From Peptococcaceae bacterium UBA4068 (GTDB taxonomy: Bacteria > Bacillota > Dehalobacteriia > UBA4068): DNA of 64,000 bases. The stretch covers positions 1 through 64,000 of the forward strand of contig DFZA01000009.1 of assembly GCA_002382665.1 (NCBI GenBank), in the 5' to 3' direction. A program made the translations under genes and the position numbers. The notes under the pieces were generated by a model. It was not told where the DNA came from. It was given only the letters and a program-made list of their open reading frames with translations, and did not search any database. This document shows positions 1-9,712 of this stretch, one piece after another (positions within the stretch are counted from its first letter, which is position 1; the number at the start of each line of letters is the position of its first letter).

Positions 1-75
1 ACCACGTATTTTGCAAACGAAGTGACGCAAAATGGGTCGGCGGAGCGAAGTGCAGAAGGCCGCCTGAGCAAAGTG
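1..75. repeat. Flanking direct repeat, copy A
   Basis: This stretch is repeated, with scattered mismatches, at about 777-848. Both copies contain an ATTTTGC...GCAAAAT hairpin followed by a GGCGG...CCGCC hairpin, and both end in GCCGCCTGAGCA. The two copies bracket the small XRE cassette. It may be a dispersed intergenic repeat or the remnant ends of a small integrated element. Copy A is cut by the window edge. Confidence 0.6.
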
Positions 76-96
76 AAGGTGGCCGCTATCCCCTCA

Positions 97-321
97 TTAT
101 TTTTGCGATGATGGGTAGTTTCTTTTCTCATCAGTTCGATTCACCAGATAATCAATACTTGTTGCGAACAAATCCGCTATTTTAATCATAACCGATATGG
201 GTATATTCAAATTACCCAATTCATAATCCGAATAGGTAGTTTGATGAATATTCAGATAAGCAGCCATAGTAGCCTGTGTTATATCTTTATCCTCACGCAT
301 ATTCCTAATTCTTTCATACAT
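97..321 (-). CDS. Small XRE-family helix-turn-helix repressor
   Basis: The protein is about 74 residues and almost entirely one HTH_3 domain. It begins MYERIRNMREDKDITQ, and the recognition helix region is IHQTTYSDYELG. It should bind operator DNA as a dimer, in the manner of small phage or plasmid Cro/CI-like proteins. I start at the ATG at 321 because GAGGTG sits six bases upstream and the N-terminus then matches the family; GTG and ATG codons at 330 and 327 are alternatives. It is divergent from the small gene at 447, with two palindromes between them that are likely its operators. No partner toxin is obvious. Confidence 0.85.
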   Translation of the reverse strand: MYERIRNMREDKDITQATMAAYLNIHQTTYSDYELGNLNIPISVMIKIADLFATSIDYLVNRTDEKRNYPSSQK

Positions 322-349
322 TTCCATCACCTCATCTATATTATGCGCT

Positions 350-389
350 AAGGGAATATCCCTTATTGACTTTTAAGGCATATTCCCTT
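350..389. promoter_or_regulatory. Pair of palindromic operators
   Basis: AAGGGAATATCCCTT at 350-364 and AAGGCATATTCCCTT at 375-389 are near-identical 15-bp palindromes whose starts are 25 bp apart. They lie exactly between the divergent XRE gene and the small plus-strand gene. This spacing and symmetry is what a small XRE dimer would recognise. Binding by the product of 97-321 is inferred. Confidence 0.6.
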
Positions 390-446
390 CAAATAATTAT
401 GAGGTATGTTAATTGAGGTATGTTTATTTAGATAAGGAGGAATACC

Positions 447-683
447 GTGAACAAAAACCAGTTAAAAACAGAACAAAATCAACCAAAGCAAACCTTATCC
501 CAAACTGGTATAAATATAGAATGCCTGAACGACCTTTCACGGCAAGCAAAAGAAATGATAACCAATTCGGAAATAATCTTGATCAAAGCACAGCAGAAAG
601 TTGAAGACTTGTGCCTTTCGCTGGAAAGTGACGATGTGGCAGTATTGTCAAACAAGCTGTATTTAGATACCAGTTCTGATTAA
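447..683 (+). CDS. Small hypothetical protein divergent from XRE gene
   Basis: This is a 78-residue hydrophilic, mostly helical protein with a GTG start at 447. A strong AAGGAGG at 434-440 precedes it and fixes the start. The middle (residues about 25-65) is rich in Glu, Ala, Leu and Lys and could form a short coiled coil. It shows no membrane segment or metal motif that I recognise. It is divergent from the XRE repressor, shares the operator region with it, and ends just before a good intrinsic terminator. It is probably regulated by the XRE protein. The function is unknown. Confidence 0.6.
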   Translation: MNKNQLKTEQNQPKQTLSQTGINIECLNDLSRQAKEMITNSEIILIKAQQKVEDLCLSLESDDVAVLSNKLYLDTSSD

Positions 684-726
684 CATGGCGTGGGTTCATG
701 TCTCTTCTGTCGAACCAAATAAAAAT

Positions 727-748
727 GCCTACGAAAGTAGGCTTTTTT
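727..748 (+). terminator. Intrinsic terminator after the small gene
   Basis: GCCTAC and GTAGGC (727-742) form a six-bp stem around a tetraloop, followed by TTTTTT. It lies about 45 bp beyond the stop of the 447-683 gene on the same strand. Confidence 0.8.
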
Positions 749-776
749 GTTTGGTATAATAAATAGGGATTCGAAC

Positions 777-848
777 CATGTATTTTGCGAACAAAGTGAA
801 GCAAAATGGGTCGGCGAAGCATAGCGCGAAAGGCCGCCTGAGCATTGC
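777..848. repeat. Flanking direct repeat, copy B
   Basis: This is the second copy of the ~70-bp repeat seen at the left edge. It keeps the same ATTTTGC/GCAAAAT and GGC...GCCGCC hairpins and the terminal GCCGCCTGAGCA. It is preceded by GGGATTCGAACC, which resembles a reversed tRNA T-arm, but no tRNA can be folded here. It sits between the XRE cassette and the ABC transporter genes. Confidence 0.6.
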
Positions 849-964
849 GAAACCACAAAAATGCGCCCAGAGATATTTGGTATTTTACATCATATAAATA
901 TTATGATATATTATATAAGTTATCTAATATAAATCAATCAAATAATTCAATCTGGGAGATTTTT

Positions 965-1681
965 ATGATTAATGTTAACAACATGTCAAAAAAATATGGC
1001 AAACTAGTCGCCAATAACAATATCAATCTGTCGATTGACGGCGGAGAACTTGCTGTATTGCTCGGACCAAACGGCGCCGGTAAGTCTACACTGATTAAGT
1101 CTATTTGCGGCCTTCTGCGTTTCGGTGGTTCAATCACTATCGACGGACATGAGAACCATACAACAGAAGCAAAGCGCCTTCTGGGATATGTCCCGGAATT
1201 CCCTGTGCTTTACCCGATGCTGACAGTGGCAGAACATCTGGAGTTTATTGCAAAAGCATACCGCTTAGATAATTGGAAGCAAAATGCCAAGGAACTGTTA
1301 CGCCGATTTGAGCTGGATGATAAAAATATGAAGTTAGGTAAAGAACTTTCTAAAGGAATGCAGCAAAAAGTCAGCGTATGCTGTGCACTCCTTCCTCAGC
1401 CCAAAGCTGTTGTTTTTGACGAACCTCTTGTCGGTCTCGATCCGCATGGCATCCGCGAACTTAAAGCGGTGATGCAGCAATTGCGGGACAGTGGCTGCGC
1501 ATTGCTTGTCAGCACTCATATGATAGAAAGCATGGAGGAAAACTGGGATGTAACCTACATTATGGTCAAAGGCCAAATTGAACGCGTTTGCCGCCGCTCG
1601 GAAATCAAAGCGGGTCAAAGCCTTGAGGACGTCTATTTTGAAATTACGGAAGGACATCCGGAGGATACGCGTCATGAGTAG
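965..1681 (+). CDS. ABC transporter ATP-binding subunit
   Basis: This 238-residue protein is a single ABC ATPase domain. It has Walker A GPNGAGKST near residue 40, signature LSKGMQQ, Walker B AVVFDEPLVGLDP and the switch histidine in STHM. It powers the membrane protein encoded immediately downstream. The ATG at 965 is chosen over the longer open frame because GGGAG precedes it and the protein begins with the usual beta strand (MINVNNMSKKYG). Its last eight bases overlap the next gene (ATGAGTAG), which implies translational coupling. The substrate is unknown; this class often exports peptides, lipids or drugs. Confidence 0.9.
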   Translation: MINVNNMSKKYGKLVANNNINLSIDGGELAVLLGPNGAGKSTLIKSICGLLRFGGSITIDGHENHTTEAKRLLGYVPEFPVLYPMLTVAEHLEFIAKAYRLDNWKQNAKELLRRFELDDKNMKLGKELSKGMQQKVSVCCALLPQPKAVVFDEPLVGLDPHGIRELKAVMQQLRDSGCALLVSTHMIESMEENWDVTYIMVKGQIERVCRRSEIKAGQSLEDVYFEITEGHPEDTRHE

Positions 1682-3269
1682 TCTAGCATTTTTGCTGATT
1701 AGAAGTATAAAAAATAGCCTTCTTGAGCTTTTGCATAAACCGGCAAAGCTGGTGTTATGGATAGCTATTATTGCGATGATCGTAGGAATTTTTGTTTTAT
1801 CTACTTCTACGCGCCAAAGCGCGGGTAGCATTCTTGATATCAACTGGCTTAAAGGTATTCTTTTCCTGCTCGTACTTTTTTTTGTTGTAATGGCCATTCA
1901 AAAGGGATTAGCAAACGGCGACACAATCTTCGACATGAGCGATGTAAACCTATTGTTTGTTTCTCCGGTCAATCCACGTATGATATTGATGTATGGGATT
2001 GTGCGCATGGCAAAAATTGCCTTTCTGGCCGGTTTTTTTATTCTTTTTCAAAGCAATACTCTCAGCAATGTCTTTGGTGTTGGATTTAATGCGGTACTGC
2101 TGGTACTGCTCGGCTTCATCCTTGCCGTCTGTTTGCTGCAAATAATCTCACTTTTGATATATAGCCTGTCAAACGGCAAACCTGCACGGAAGATGGTGGT
2201 CAGGTTTATTTCTGTCGCTGTCTTTCTGCCGTTAATAATTTATATCTGCATACAGTTACTCCAGACCAACGCTCCCCTTGCGGCAGTTGAAAACACACTG
2301 CATTCGTCAATCATCACATGGACTCCTGTGGCTGGCTGGGCATCAGAGGGTATTGTTTCACTAATTTCCGGTAATATGGGAAACGGATTTTTGTTTTTGG
2401 GGCTAATTGTACTGTCTGGTGCACTGCTGATCCTATATATTGTTCTAAGTAACCCCGATTATTACGAAGATGTGCTGGTTGCCACAGAAACTTCATTTGA
2501 GAAAAAGCGCATCATCTCCGAGGGACAGATTAACACAGACGCCACCTCGATGAAAAAAGTAAAGGTATCTAAAACCGGCATCGTTGGATCTGGAGCAAGC
2601 ACAATTTTTTATAAACATTTGCGGGAATCATTCCGCGCCAACAAGCTTGGTCTTTGGGGAACGTCTTCCATCATTATAATATTTAGCGCTGCTCTGGTAG
2701 CACGGTTTATGAGCGGCGAAAGCGGCGGGCTGTTAATGATTCTGCAAATTCTCATGTGGATGCAGATCTTTTTCATCGGAACAGGGCGCGGTTTGAAGGA
2801 AGTTTATATGCATTATATCTATCTAATTCCCGAAAGCTCTTTTCGTAAAATAGTCTGGAGTAATTTAGAACTGGCATTTAAGGTACTGGTAGAAAGCCTG
2901 GCAATATTCTTTATCGCAGGTTATATATTGGGAGAATCCTCTCCGCTGATCATACTTGCCATCGCGGTTTATACGCTGTTTTCTTTTTTGCTACTGGGCA
3001 TCAACTATCTTTCGCTACGCTGGACAGGAGCCGATTTAAGCACAGGGCTTCTGACTTTTATATACACAATTGCTGTTATAGTTATTATGCTGCCCGGATT
3101 GATTACCGCCATTTTCGTCGGCAGAATGTACGGTGGAATCGGCGTTTTGATCGGGCTGGGAATACTGACGATATGGGAACTTATTGCTGCTCTTGTCTGC
3201 TTTGCCTTGTCAAAGGGAATTTTACACAATTGCGATATGCCTGTGTTTAAACCCGGGAGTCAACGATAA
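1674..3269 (+). CDS. ABC exporter membrane subunit (ABC-2-like)
   Basis: This 531-residue polytopic membrane protein has roughly 10-12 hydrophobic segments in two halves, separated by a hydrophilic stretch around residues 255-315. It is the partner of the ATPase just upstream, with which it overlaps by eight bases. The start ATG at 1674 has GGAGG ten bases upstream, inside the ATPase gene. The arrangement resembles the large single-subunit permeases of the 'putative ABC exporter' type in Bacillota. The cargo cannot be inferred. No immunity or biosynthetic gene is adjacent, although a secreted subtilase follows on the opposite strand. Confidence 0.85.
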   Translation: MSSLAFLLIRSIKNSLLELLHKPAKLVLWIAIIAMIVGIFVLSTSTRQSAGSILDINWLKGILFLLVLFFVVMAIQKGLANGDTIFDMSDVNLLFVSPVNPRMILMYGIVRMAKIAFLAGFFILFQSNTLSNVFGVGFNAVLLVLLGFILAVCLLQIISLLIYSLSNGKPARKMVVRFISVAVFLPLIIYICIQLLQTNAPLAAVENTLHSSIITWTPVAGWASEGIVSLISGNMGNGFLFLGLIVLSGALLILYIVLSNPDYYEDVLVATETSFEKKRIISEGQINTDATSMKKVKVSKTGIVGSGASTIFYKHLRESFRANKLGLWGTSSIIIIFSAALVARFMSGESGGLLMILQILMWMQIFFIGTGRGLKEVYMHYIYLIPESSFRKIVWSNLELAFKVLVESLAIFFIAGYILGESSPLIILAIAVYTLFSFLLLGINYLSLRWTGADLSTGLLTFIYTIAVIVIMLPGLITAIFVGRMYGGIGVLIGLGILTIWELIAALVCFALSKGILHNCDMPVFKPGSQR

Positions 3270-3505
3270 TACAATTGAGAATAGTGTTTAACCTAATATC
3301 CAAGTAAATTTACTTTTCTTCATCACGAATCGTGAAATATAAAACATCGAAAATAGCGATGTTCTTGAAACTATGAGTAAAAAAGCACCCGTTTTTTCAA
3401 AACTATTCCGTAGAAAAAATGGCCGAAAATGTGAAATGTTTATATAAAAATCATTGCCCCCAATAATCTGCCAAGCGAAAACTGACTGCTTTAAAAACAA
3501 AATAA

Positions 3506-3542
3506 AAGAGCAATGGAAAACATTTTTTTCCATTGCTCTTTA
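3506..3542 (-). terminator. Terminator of the subtilase gene
   Basis: AAAGAGCAATGGAAAA and its complement form a long stem with a short loop. On the minus strand it is followed by a T-rich run. It lies about 20 bp past the stop of the 3562-7635 gene. The rest of 3270-3505 contains no convincing gene. Confidence 0.8.
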
Positions 3543-3561
3543 TTAACTAATATAACAAAAA

Positions 3562-6500
3562 TTATTGGACGTATAGAACATTATATAGTACCTGCGCCAT
3601 CTGAGCACGAGTCGAAATACCTTCGGGGTTGAGTTGACCATTGCTTCCCGATATTACACCGTCGGCTACAAATGCTCCCATTGCATCTTGCGCGTAACCC
3701 GCTATCCGGTCACAATCGGAGTACGCTGTCAAGGATGTACCCGAGGATGTTTCAGGCAGCTTATTAAGGATATTTAGTACTCTATATAACAGCACGCACA
3801 TGTCCTGCCTGGTTATTTGGCTATCCGGCGCAAACATATTATCCCCCACTCCACTGGCAATGCCAAGACTTTTCGCGGCAGCAAGGTAACCCGTATAATA
3901 AGTATTGCCGGCGTCAGCAAAATTATTGCCGGTATTTTCTGTTGCCTCAAGACCGTAAGCCCTCATCAGCATAACAAGAAACTGGCCTCGCGTAAGCAGC
4001 GCATCGGGACTGAATTTACCATCACCGGTACCGTTTGTAATCCCGTTTTTTGTACAGAACATAACAGCATCATAATACCAAGCGTCTTTGTCAACATCAG
4101 AAAACATATTCTTCGTTATTTTTGACTCGTCATATGAAATAACATAATAGGAAAAGTGTGTAACTGTGAAGGTAACCGTTTTGGTCGTTTTATCATATGT
4201 GCATGGTACTTCCGTAAGCTTACCGGTGCTGTCCAGATACCAGATCACTACTCCCCCGGCATCTTGCCCGCTTTTCAGTTCATATGGAAGGCTTATCGTC
4301 ACGTTGCCATTGAATTCGGTAACCGATGTACTGCCACATTTAACCGACAGGCCATATACCGGATTATCGCCAACAACCTGACGCTGTGTATTTGTCAGAG
4401 CGGACTTATCAATCTGTTCTGCTGAAACTGTTATATCCTTACCCTTGGCTTGTTCAACGATTTTCTCCATGGCTTCGGCTGAAATATCAATTTTGGCCGA
4501 CGGCAATCTCAGCGTTAGTCCGCCTATCCCGGCTTTAGTAATATCTGCAAATGCATCATAAGGCAACGTAACCGCTTCAATATCTACAGCAGTGAAGTCG
4601 ATGCTGATTTCCCCACTTCCATTGGCGCTGTCAATTAACTCATCAAGCGTGTCATCATCAATATCGACGATGGCTTGATCGTCTTCAATCGTATACGGTA
4701 TTTCAAATGCTTGATTGCCACAAATCAGTTTAACATAATCATTATCTTCTACCACTTCCATAGAACCGCCGCCACCACCGCCGCCGCCGCCGGAACTAAC
4801 GGTGATCGTAAAATCTTTGACATAGTCGGTACCGACTGATACGCCGTCGGCAACAGTAGCAGTTACTGTGGCTGTACCTGCAGTGGTTGTAGAAAGAGTA
4901 TTGCCTACAAGGGTGGCACCGGTAGTATCGGCACTCTTCAAGCTCCAAACGATTGTCGTATACGTTGCATTTGCAGGAGCAACCGTCCCTGACAATGTCA
5001 ATTTACTGCCTGCGGTTACGCTTGATTTCGCTATAGTAATATTAGTCACCGCAACAGAACTTACGGTAATTGTAAATTCCTTGACATAGTCTGTACCTGC
5101 CGATATACCATTGGCAATCGTAGCCGTTACGATAGCTGTACCATTAGCTGTTGCAGAAAAATTACTTCCTTCAACAGATGCGCCTGTTGTGCCGGAATCT
5201 TTCAAGCTCCAGACGATTGTCTTATTGGATGCGTTCGTCGGCGCTATTGTACCCGATAGTGTCAGCTGACCGCCTGGAGCTACTTTAGAGTAAGCCAACG
5301 TAATATTGGTTACAGAAACAGTGCTGTCGGTAACAGTTACCGCCATACTGGCGTTATATCCATTGTCAAAGGTAAAAATCAATATATAATTCCCGTTAGC
5401 CAAGCTGGCAAGATATTCTTTGCTTACCGTAACATTGGTACTTTCGGTAACAGTATAATCTTTACCGGCATCCAGTGCAGTGCCGCTGTTTTTAATGGAG
5501 CTTAGCGTATTGCCTAATGCCATTTCTAAAGAAATATCGCTATAGTTGCTGCTGCTTGTCAATTTATCGAATGTCGCTGTAGTAGTAGATAGCATATTGT
5601 CACTGCCAGGAATATCACTGACCGATACTGTTACTGTGACGTTTGAGGCGCTATCAGACATGCCATCGTTGGCTTTAATCACAATTGTAATGTCTTTACC
5701 AGCGTCATCTACAGACGGCGTATATTCAAGAGTACCATCATTTAGAGACACACTACCCTCGGCAGTATCAGAAACCAAGGCGAAAGTAAGAGCATCGCCT
5801 TCCTGATCCGAGAACCATGACGAAACATTATCAGGGTAAGGTACTGCAGTAGATTCATTGTCATAAGAAGCCGGTGTTGCAGAGCCAGTTTTGGTTGCCG
5901 ATACTGCAGTAGGTCTGTGATTTATAATAGTATTGATTGTGTAATGCTTATGGTTCAATGGTGTTGCCTCGGATGTAACGGTAAAGTTCCAGGTGACCCC
6001 GAAATCAGAGGTCGTTACCATGCTGATATTGGCCGTATAGGCTGTTGTTACTATAATATCTGCCGCTGAAATTGTTGTGCCTTCCGGTATTTCTACTTCA
6101 TATGTATCGTTTGTCTCCGACTTAAGAGTGGCAGTATAACCTTTTACAGTAATACCGGAAACTGTGGTCTGCTCATCGTCATACCATCTCGCATAGACAG
6201 TATAGTCGTCAGATGTACCTTGCGGTATCGCAGTCACTATGCTGCCGGTAAAACCGGCATCTGTATACCAGCCGCCAAAATTCCAGTCAGGTTTAGTTGG
6301 TTCCGGCAGTGTTACCGGTGTATCCCAGATTTTAAACGAAGAAACATAACCGGACGCAAGTGAACCGCCATCCAGTTGATAAATGATGTTGTAGCTTTGT
6401 TTATGTTCAAGCGCATAAATAAAATCAGCAACGTTTATTATGCCGTATCCATAATAATTATCCTTGCCGGCCGTTCCTTTATCAACAGCGGAATACTCTA

Positions 6501-7635
6501 GTAAAACCTTCATTTCATCGACTTTAATATTCTTGTCGTACTGCTTGGCTATCGCTGCTAATGCAGAAACGAAAGGAGCCGAAAAGGAGGTGCCGTCACC
6601 CTGCATGTAAATATAAGTAGGATCATACCATATTGATAAGATATCTTCGCCGGGAGCGGCAACCCAAACGCTGTCATTTACCTGCGAAAAATATGAAATA
6701 TTGCCGGAGGGATCAACCGAGCCCACCGAAATCACGCAATCATAGGCTGCCGGGTAATTATAGACGCCATATTTATCGATATCATCCCCGTCGTTTCCCG
6801 CGGCAGCAACAAGTATTATTCCTGCGTTAGCAGCGGTTTGCAGTATATCTTCTTCTGCTTGTGAATAGTATTCCGATCCAAAACTCATGTTGATAACATC
6901 AACTCCGGCGGTAATCGCATCTTGAATAGCCGCAAGAATCTGAGCTTCTGTTGTTTCTTCGCTAGCAAAACACTTGAGAGGAAGAATATTCACCTCATCC
7001 GTTATTCCGGCAATGCCTTTAAAGTTATTGATCTGCGCCGCAATTATTCCCGAAACAAACGAGCCGTGTCCCGTAACGTCTGCAGTAGCAGAAGAACCGG
7101 TAGTTTCTACCACAGTCCAGTGGCGATTTATATATTCATAAGTATAGCAAGTACCAGTAAGAACATTGCCATAATTAATATCCTCATGTCCGTTAACAAT
7201 ACCAGAATCAATAACTGCAACCGTTACGTCTTCCCCATCGTACCCTTTACTCCAGGCAGAACTGGCGCCGATCAAATTCATATATGTACTTTGGTATTGA
7301 GAATAATATGTATCATCAGGGTAAGCAAACAGTTTTACTATGTAATTCGGTTCTATAAATTCAATATCGCTTTGATCGGCAAGTTTTTCCGCATCATCAA
7401 TGCTATCGACAACGTAATATCCATCGCCTATCTCTGCGGTGTTTAAACTCATCAAGCTTACGTTTGCCGACGCATCGTCTTTAAGTTTTACAATGTACCC
7501 ATCATATTCTGCCGATTTTGCTTCAGCAGCTATTACATCTGGCGTTAAAAACAAAGATACACAAATACTTGAGGCCAAGACTAGCGTTACAAAAATAAAG
7601 GTAAAAAACAGAATTTTCCTAAACTTGTCTATCAT
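3562..7635 (-). CDS. SLH-anchored secreted subtilisin-like protease
   Basis: This is a 1357-residue cell-surface S8 serine protease. Residues 1-37 are a signal peptide and about 44-100 a propeptide-like region. The catalytic domain (about 115-410) shows D143 in VIDSG, H190 in GHG, oxyanion N281 and S350 in GTSFSAP. An InlB_B-like repeat with GGWYTDAGFTG follows, then a cadherin-like segment, an X2-like domain and two nearly duplicated Ig-like repeats. After a run of nine glycines comes an uncharacterised domain and then three C-terminal SLH modules, which bind cell-wall polymer. AGGAGG precedes the ATG. It is monocistronic, with its own terminator, and divergent from asnB. The substrate is unknown; surface degradation or processing is likely. 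Confidence 0.93.
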   Translation of the reverse strand: MIDKFRKILFFTFIFVTLVLASSICVSLFLTPDVIAAEAKSAEYDGYIVKLKDDASANVSLMSLNTAEIGDGYYVVDSIDDAEKLADQSDIEFIEPNYIVKLFAYPDDTYYSQYQSTYMNLIGASSAWSKGYDGEDVTVAVIDSGIVNGHEDINYGNVLTGTCYTYEYINRHWTVVETTGSSATADVTGHGSFVSGIIAAQINNFKGIAGITDEVNILPLKCFASEETTEAQILAAIQDAITAGVDVINMSFGSEYYSQAEEDILQTAANAGIILVAAAGNDGDDIDKYGVYNYPAAYDCVISVGSVDPSGNISYFSQVNDSVWVAAPGEDILSIWYDPTYIYMQGDGTSFSAPFVSALAAIAKQYDKNIKVDEMKVLLEYSAVDKGTAGKDNYYGYGIINVADFIYALEHKQSYNIIYQLDGGSLASGYVSSFKIWDTPVTLPEPTKPDWNFGGWYTDAGFTGSIVTAIPQGTSDDYTVYARWYDDEQTTVSGITVKGYTATLKSETNDTYEVEIPEGTTISAADIIVTTAYTANISMVTTSDFGVTWNFTVTSEATPLNHKHYTINTIINHRPTAVSATKTGSATPASYDNESTAVPYPDNVSSWFSDQEGDALTFALVSDTAEGSVSLNDGTLEYTPSVDDAGKDITIVIKANDGMSDSASNVTVTVSVSDIPGSDNMLSTTTATFDKLTSSSNYSDISLEMALGNTLSSIKNSGTALDAGKDYTVTESTNVTVSKEYLASLANGNYILIFTFDNGYNASMAVTVTDSTVSVTNITLAYSKVAPGGQLTLSGTIAPTNASNKTIVWSLKDSGTTGASVEGSNFSATANGTAIVTATIANGISAGTDYVKEFTITVSSVAVTNITIAKSSVTAGSKLTLSGTVAPANATYTTIVWSLKSADTTGATLVGNTLSTTTAGTATVTATVADGVSVGTDYVKDFTITVSSGGGGGGGGGSMEVVEDNDYVKLICGNQAFEIPYTIEDDQAIVDIDDDTLDELIDSANGSGEISIDFTAVDIEAVTLPYDAFADITKAGIGGLTLRLPSAKIDISAEAMEKIVEQAKGKDITVSAEQIDKSALTNTQRQVVGDNPVYGLSVKCGSTSVTEFNGNVTISLPYELKSGQDAGGVVIWYLDSTGKLTEVPCTYDKTTKTVTFTVTHFSYYVISYDESKITKNMFSDVDKDAWYYDAVMFCTKNGITNGTGDGKFSPDALLTRGQFLVMLMRAYGLEATENTGNNFADAGNTYYTGYLAAAKSLGIASGVGDNMFAPDSQITRQDMCVLLYRVLNILNKLPETSSGTSLTAYSDCDRIAGYAQDAMGAFVADGVISGSNGQLNPEGISTRAQMAQVLYNVLYVQ

Positions 7636-7840
7636 ACGTCCTCCTATGCTTCAAAAAAATATTTCCTATATTTGTTTATTATAACAAATTATTCTATATT
7701 GTACATAAATATTTAATTAAAATTAATTATTAATTTTTATAAGAACGCCGTTTTACGCTCCGATTAAAATAGCAGAACAAATTCTCTCCACATATACTGA
7801 AAAAGAGGAGTTTTTCAAATATTGTTGGGAGGAATTATAT

Positions 7841-9685
7841 GTGTGTGGGATCGTTGGCTATACAAATTTTACTGAGAATCTGATAAATGAAGAAAATATT
7901 ATTATTAAAGAAATGACAGAATCGCTTACCCATCGCGGACCGGACGCAGCAGGTTATTGGTTCTCAGATCATTTGGTATTTGGCCAAAGGCGGTTGATTG
8001 TTGTCGATCCTCTAGGCGGTAAACAGCCTATGACTAGAAAAATAGGCGATAATGTTTACACCATCGTATATAACGGTGAGCTTTATAATACAGAAGATAT
8101 CCGACATCAACTTATATCAAAAGGTTATAGCTTTGAAGGCTGGTCTGATACGGAGGTACTTCTGACTGCCTATATTGAATGGGGCGAAAAATGCCTGCAA
8201 AAGCTCAACGGCATCTTTGCCTTTGCTATTTGGGATGCAAACCGGCAAAGTCTGTTCCTTGCCCGAGATCGTATCGGTGTTAAACCGTTATTTTATTGTC
8301 AGCAACATAATTATTTCATCTTTGCTTCCGAAATAAAAGCAATTCTTGCTCATCCTCTAATTTCCGCTAAATTAGACAGTCAGGGATTAGCGGAAATATT
8401 TGTAATCGGGCCGGCAAGGACTCCAGGGCAAGGCGCATTCTCCGGAATCAATGAATTAAAACCCAGCTTTTGTATGTATGTCGACCATAAAGGAACAAAC
8501 ATTCATCAATATTGGTATTTAAACAGTCACGCCCATGAAGATGATTTTGATACTACTGTAGATAAGGTTAAGAAACTGGTCTTTGACGCTGTTAAACGTC
8601 AGCTCATTTCCGATGTTCCACTGGGCGTTCTATTATCCGGAGGCCTTGATTCCAGCACTATTGCCGCCATTGCCGCCGAAGAATATCAACAAAAATATGC
8701 CGGGCAAATTATGACATTTTCGGTTGATTACGTCGGTAATGATCAGCACTTTAAAGTAAATGAATTTCAGCCTAACTCAGATGTGCCATGGGTAAAAATA
8801 GTATCGGAATATCTTAACTCCCAACACTCTAATTGCTTCATAGAAACAAATGATCTGGTAGATGCACTTTTCAATGCGGTATTAGCTCGAGATCTTCCAG
8901 GAATGACCGATGTTGATTCTTCATTATTACTATTTAGCCGCTGGATAAAAAAACAGGCAACAGTATGTTTGTCCGGAGAATGCGCGGATGAAGTATTTGG
9001 CGGCTACCCCTGGTTCTACACTCAAAATGATACTAATACAATTACTTTCCCCTGGTCGAGAAAGCTCAATGAGCGGGTAAAGTTGTTTTCACCTGAATTG
9101 CTAAGTATGATTAATCCCCAGGAATATCTGGCCAATCGTTATCAGGAAGCAATTGATGAAGTGCCTCGCTTCAGCGGAGATAATCCCGTTAATGCTCATA
9201 TGAGGGAATTATTTTATTTAAACCTGACCAGGTGGATGCCTACTTTACTTGACCGCAAAGACAGAATGAGTATGGCGACAGGTTTGGAAATCAGAGTACC
9301 GTTTTGCGACCACAATTTAGTCGAATATGTCTGGAATGTACCCTGGGAGATGAAATATTTTCGAAACAGGGAAAAGGGGCTTTTGCGGCAAGCATTGACC
9401 GGAGTATTGCCTGAAGATGTGTTGTGGAGAAAAAAAAGCCCCTATCCCAAAACGCATAACCCTAAGTTCATTGATTTAATCTGTGGCTTAACAATTTCCA
9501 TGCTTAACGATCAAACGTCCCCAATATTACCTTTTATCAATAAGAATGCTGTTTTGCATCTGGCAACATCAATTAACAGCGAAACTAACATCCCCTGGTT
9601 CGGCCAACTGATGAACGCACCGCAATTGTTGGCATATTTATTACAAATAGATTATTGGCTAAAAAAATATAGTATAATTATTTAA
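7841..9685 (+). CDS. asnB: Asparagine synthetase (glutamine-hydrolysing)-like
   Basis: This 614-residue protein has the AsnB architecture. The N-terminal class II glutaminase domain has Cys2 (after removal of the initiator Met) and YNGELYN. The C-terminal synthetase domain has the PP-loop LLSGGLDSS. It transfers ammonia from glutamine to an ATP-activated carboxylate, classically aspartate. Some family members instead amidate cell-wall diaminopimelate or natural products. The start is the GTG at 7841, because only this frame gives MCGIVGY; an ATG two bases earlier is out of frame. GGGAGG lies upstream. It precedes the methyltransferase/FAD-oxidase operon by 180 bp, so a role in that block is possible but unproven. 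Confidence 0.9.
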   Translation: MCGIVGYTNFTENLINEENIIIKEMTESLTHRGPDAAGYWFSDHLVFGQRRLIVVDPLGGKQPMTRKIGDNVYTIVYNGELYNTEDIRHQLISKGYSFEGWSDTEVLLTAYIEWGEKCLQKLNGIFAFAIWDANRQSLFLARDRIGVKPLFYCQQHNYFIFASEIKAILAHPLISAKLDSQGLAEIFVIGPARTPGQGAFSGINELKPSFCMYVDHKGTNIHQYWYLNSHAHEDDFDTTVDKVKKLVFDAVKRQLISDVPLGVLLSGGLDSSTIAAIAAEEYQQKYAGQIMTFSVDYVGNDQHFKVNEFQPNSDVPWVKIVSEYLNSQHSNCFIETNDLVDALFNAVLARDLPGMTDVDSSLLLFSRWIKKQATVCLSGECADEVFGGYPWFYTQNDTNTITFPWSRKLNERVKLFSPELLSMINPQEYLANRYQEAIDEVPRFSGDNPVNAHMRELFYLNLTRWMPTLLDRKDRMSMATGLEIRVPFCDHNLVEYVWNVPWEMKYFRNREKGLLRQALTGVLPEDVLWRKKSPYPKTHNPKFIDLICGLTISMLNDQTSPILPFINKNAVLHLATSINSETNIPWFGQLMNAPQLLAYLLQIDYWLKKYSIII

Positions 9686-9712
9686 TAATAAGTAAAAATT
9701 TAATATTAAATA

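Noticed and set aside
690..780. tRNA or tmRNA 3' end (GTGGGTTCATG..., and reversed GGTTCGAATCCC)
   Set aside because: Neither stretch folds into acceptor, D or anticodon arms, and the first part overlaps a gene end and terminator.
3288..3533. 81-codon minus-strand open frame after the subtilase
   Set aside because: It overlaps the subtilase terminator, has no ribosome site, and has no recognisable protein features.
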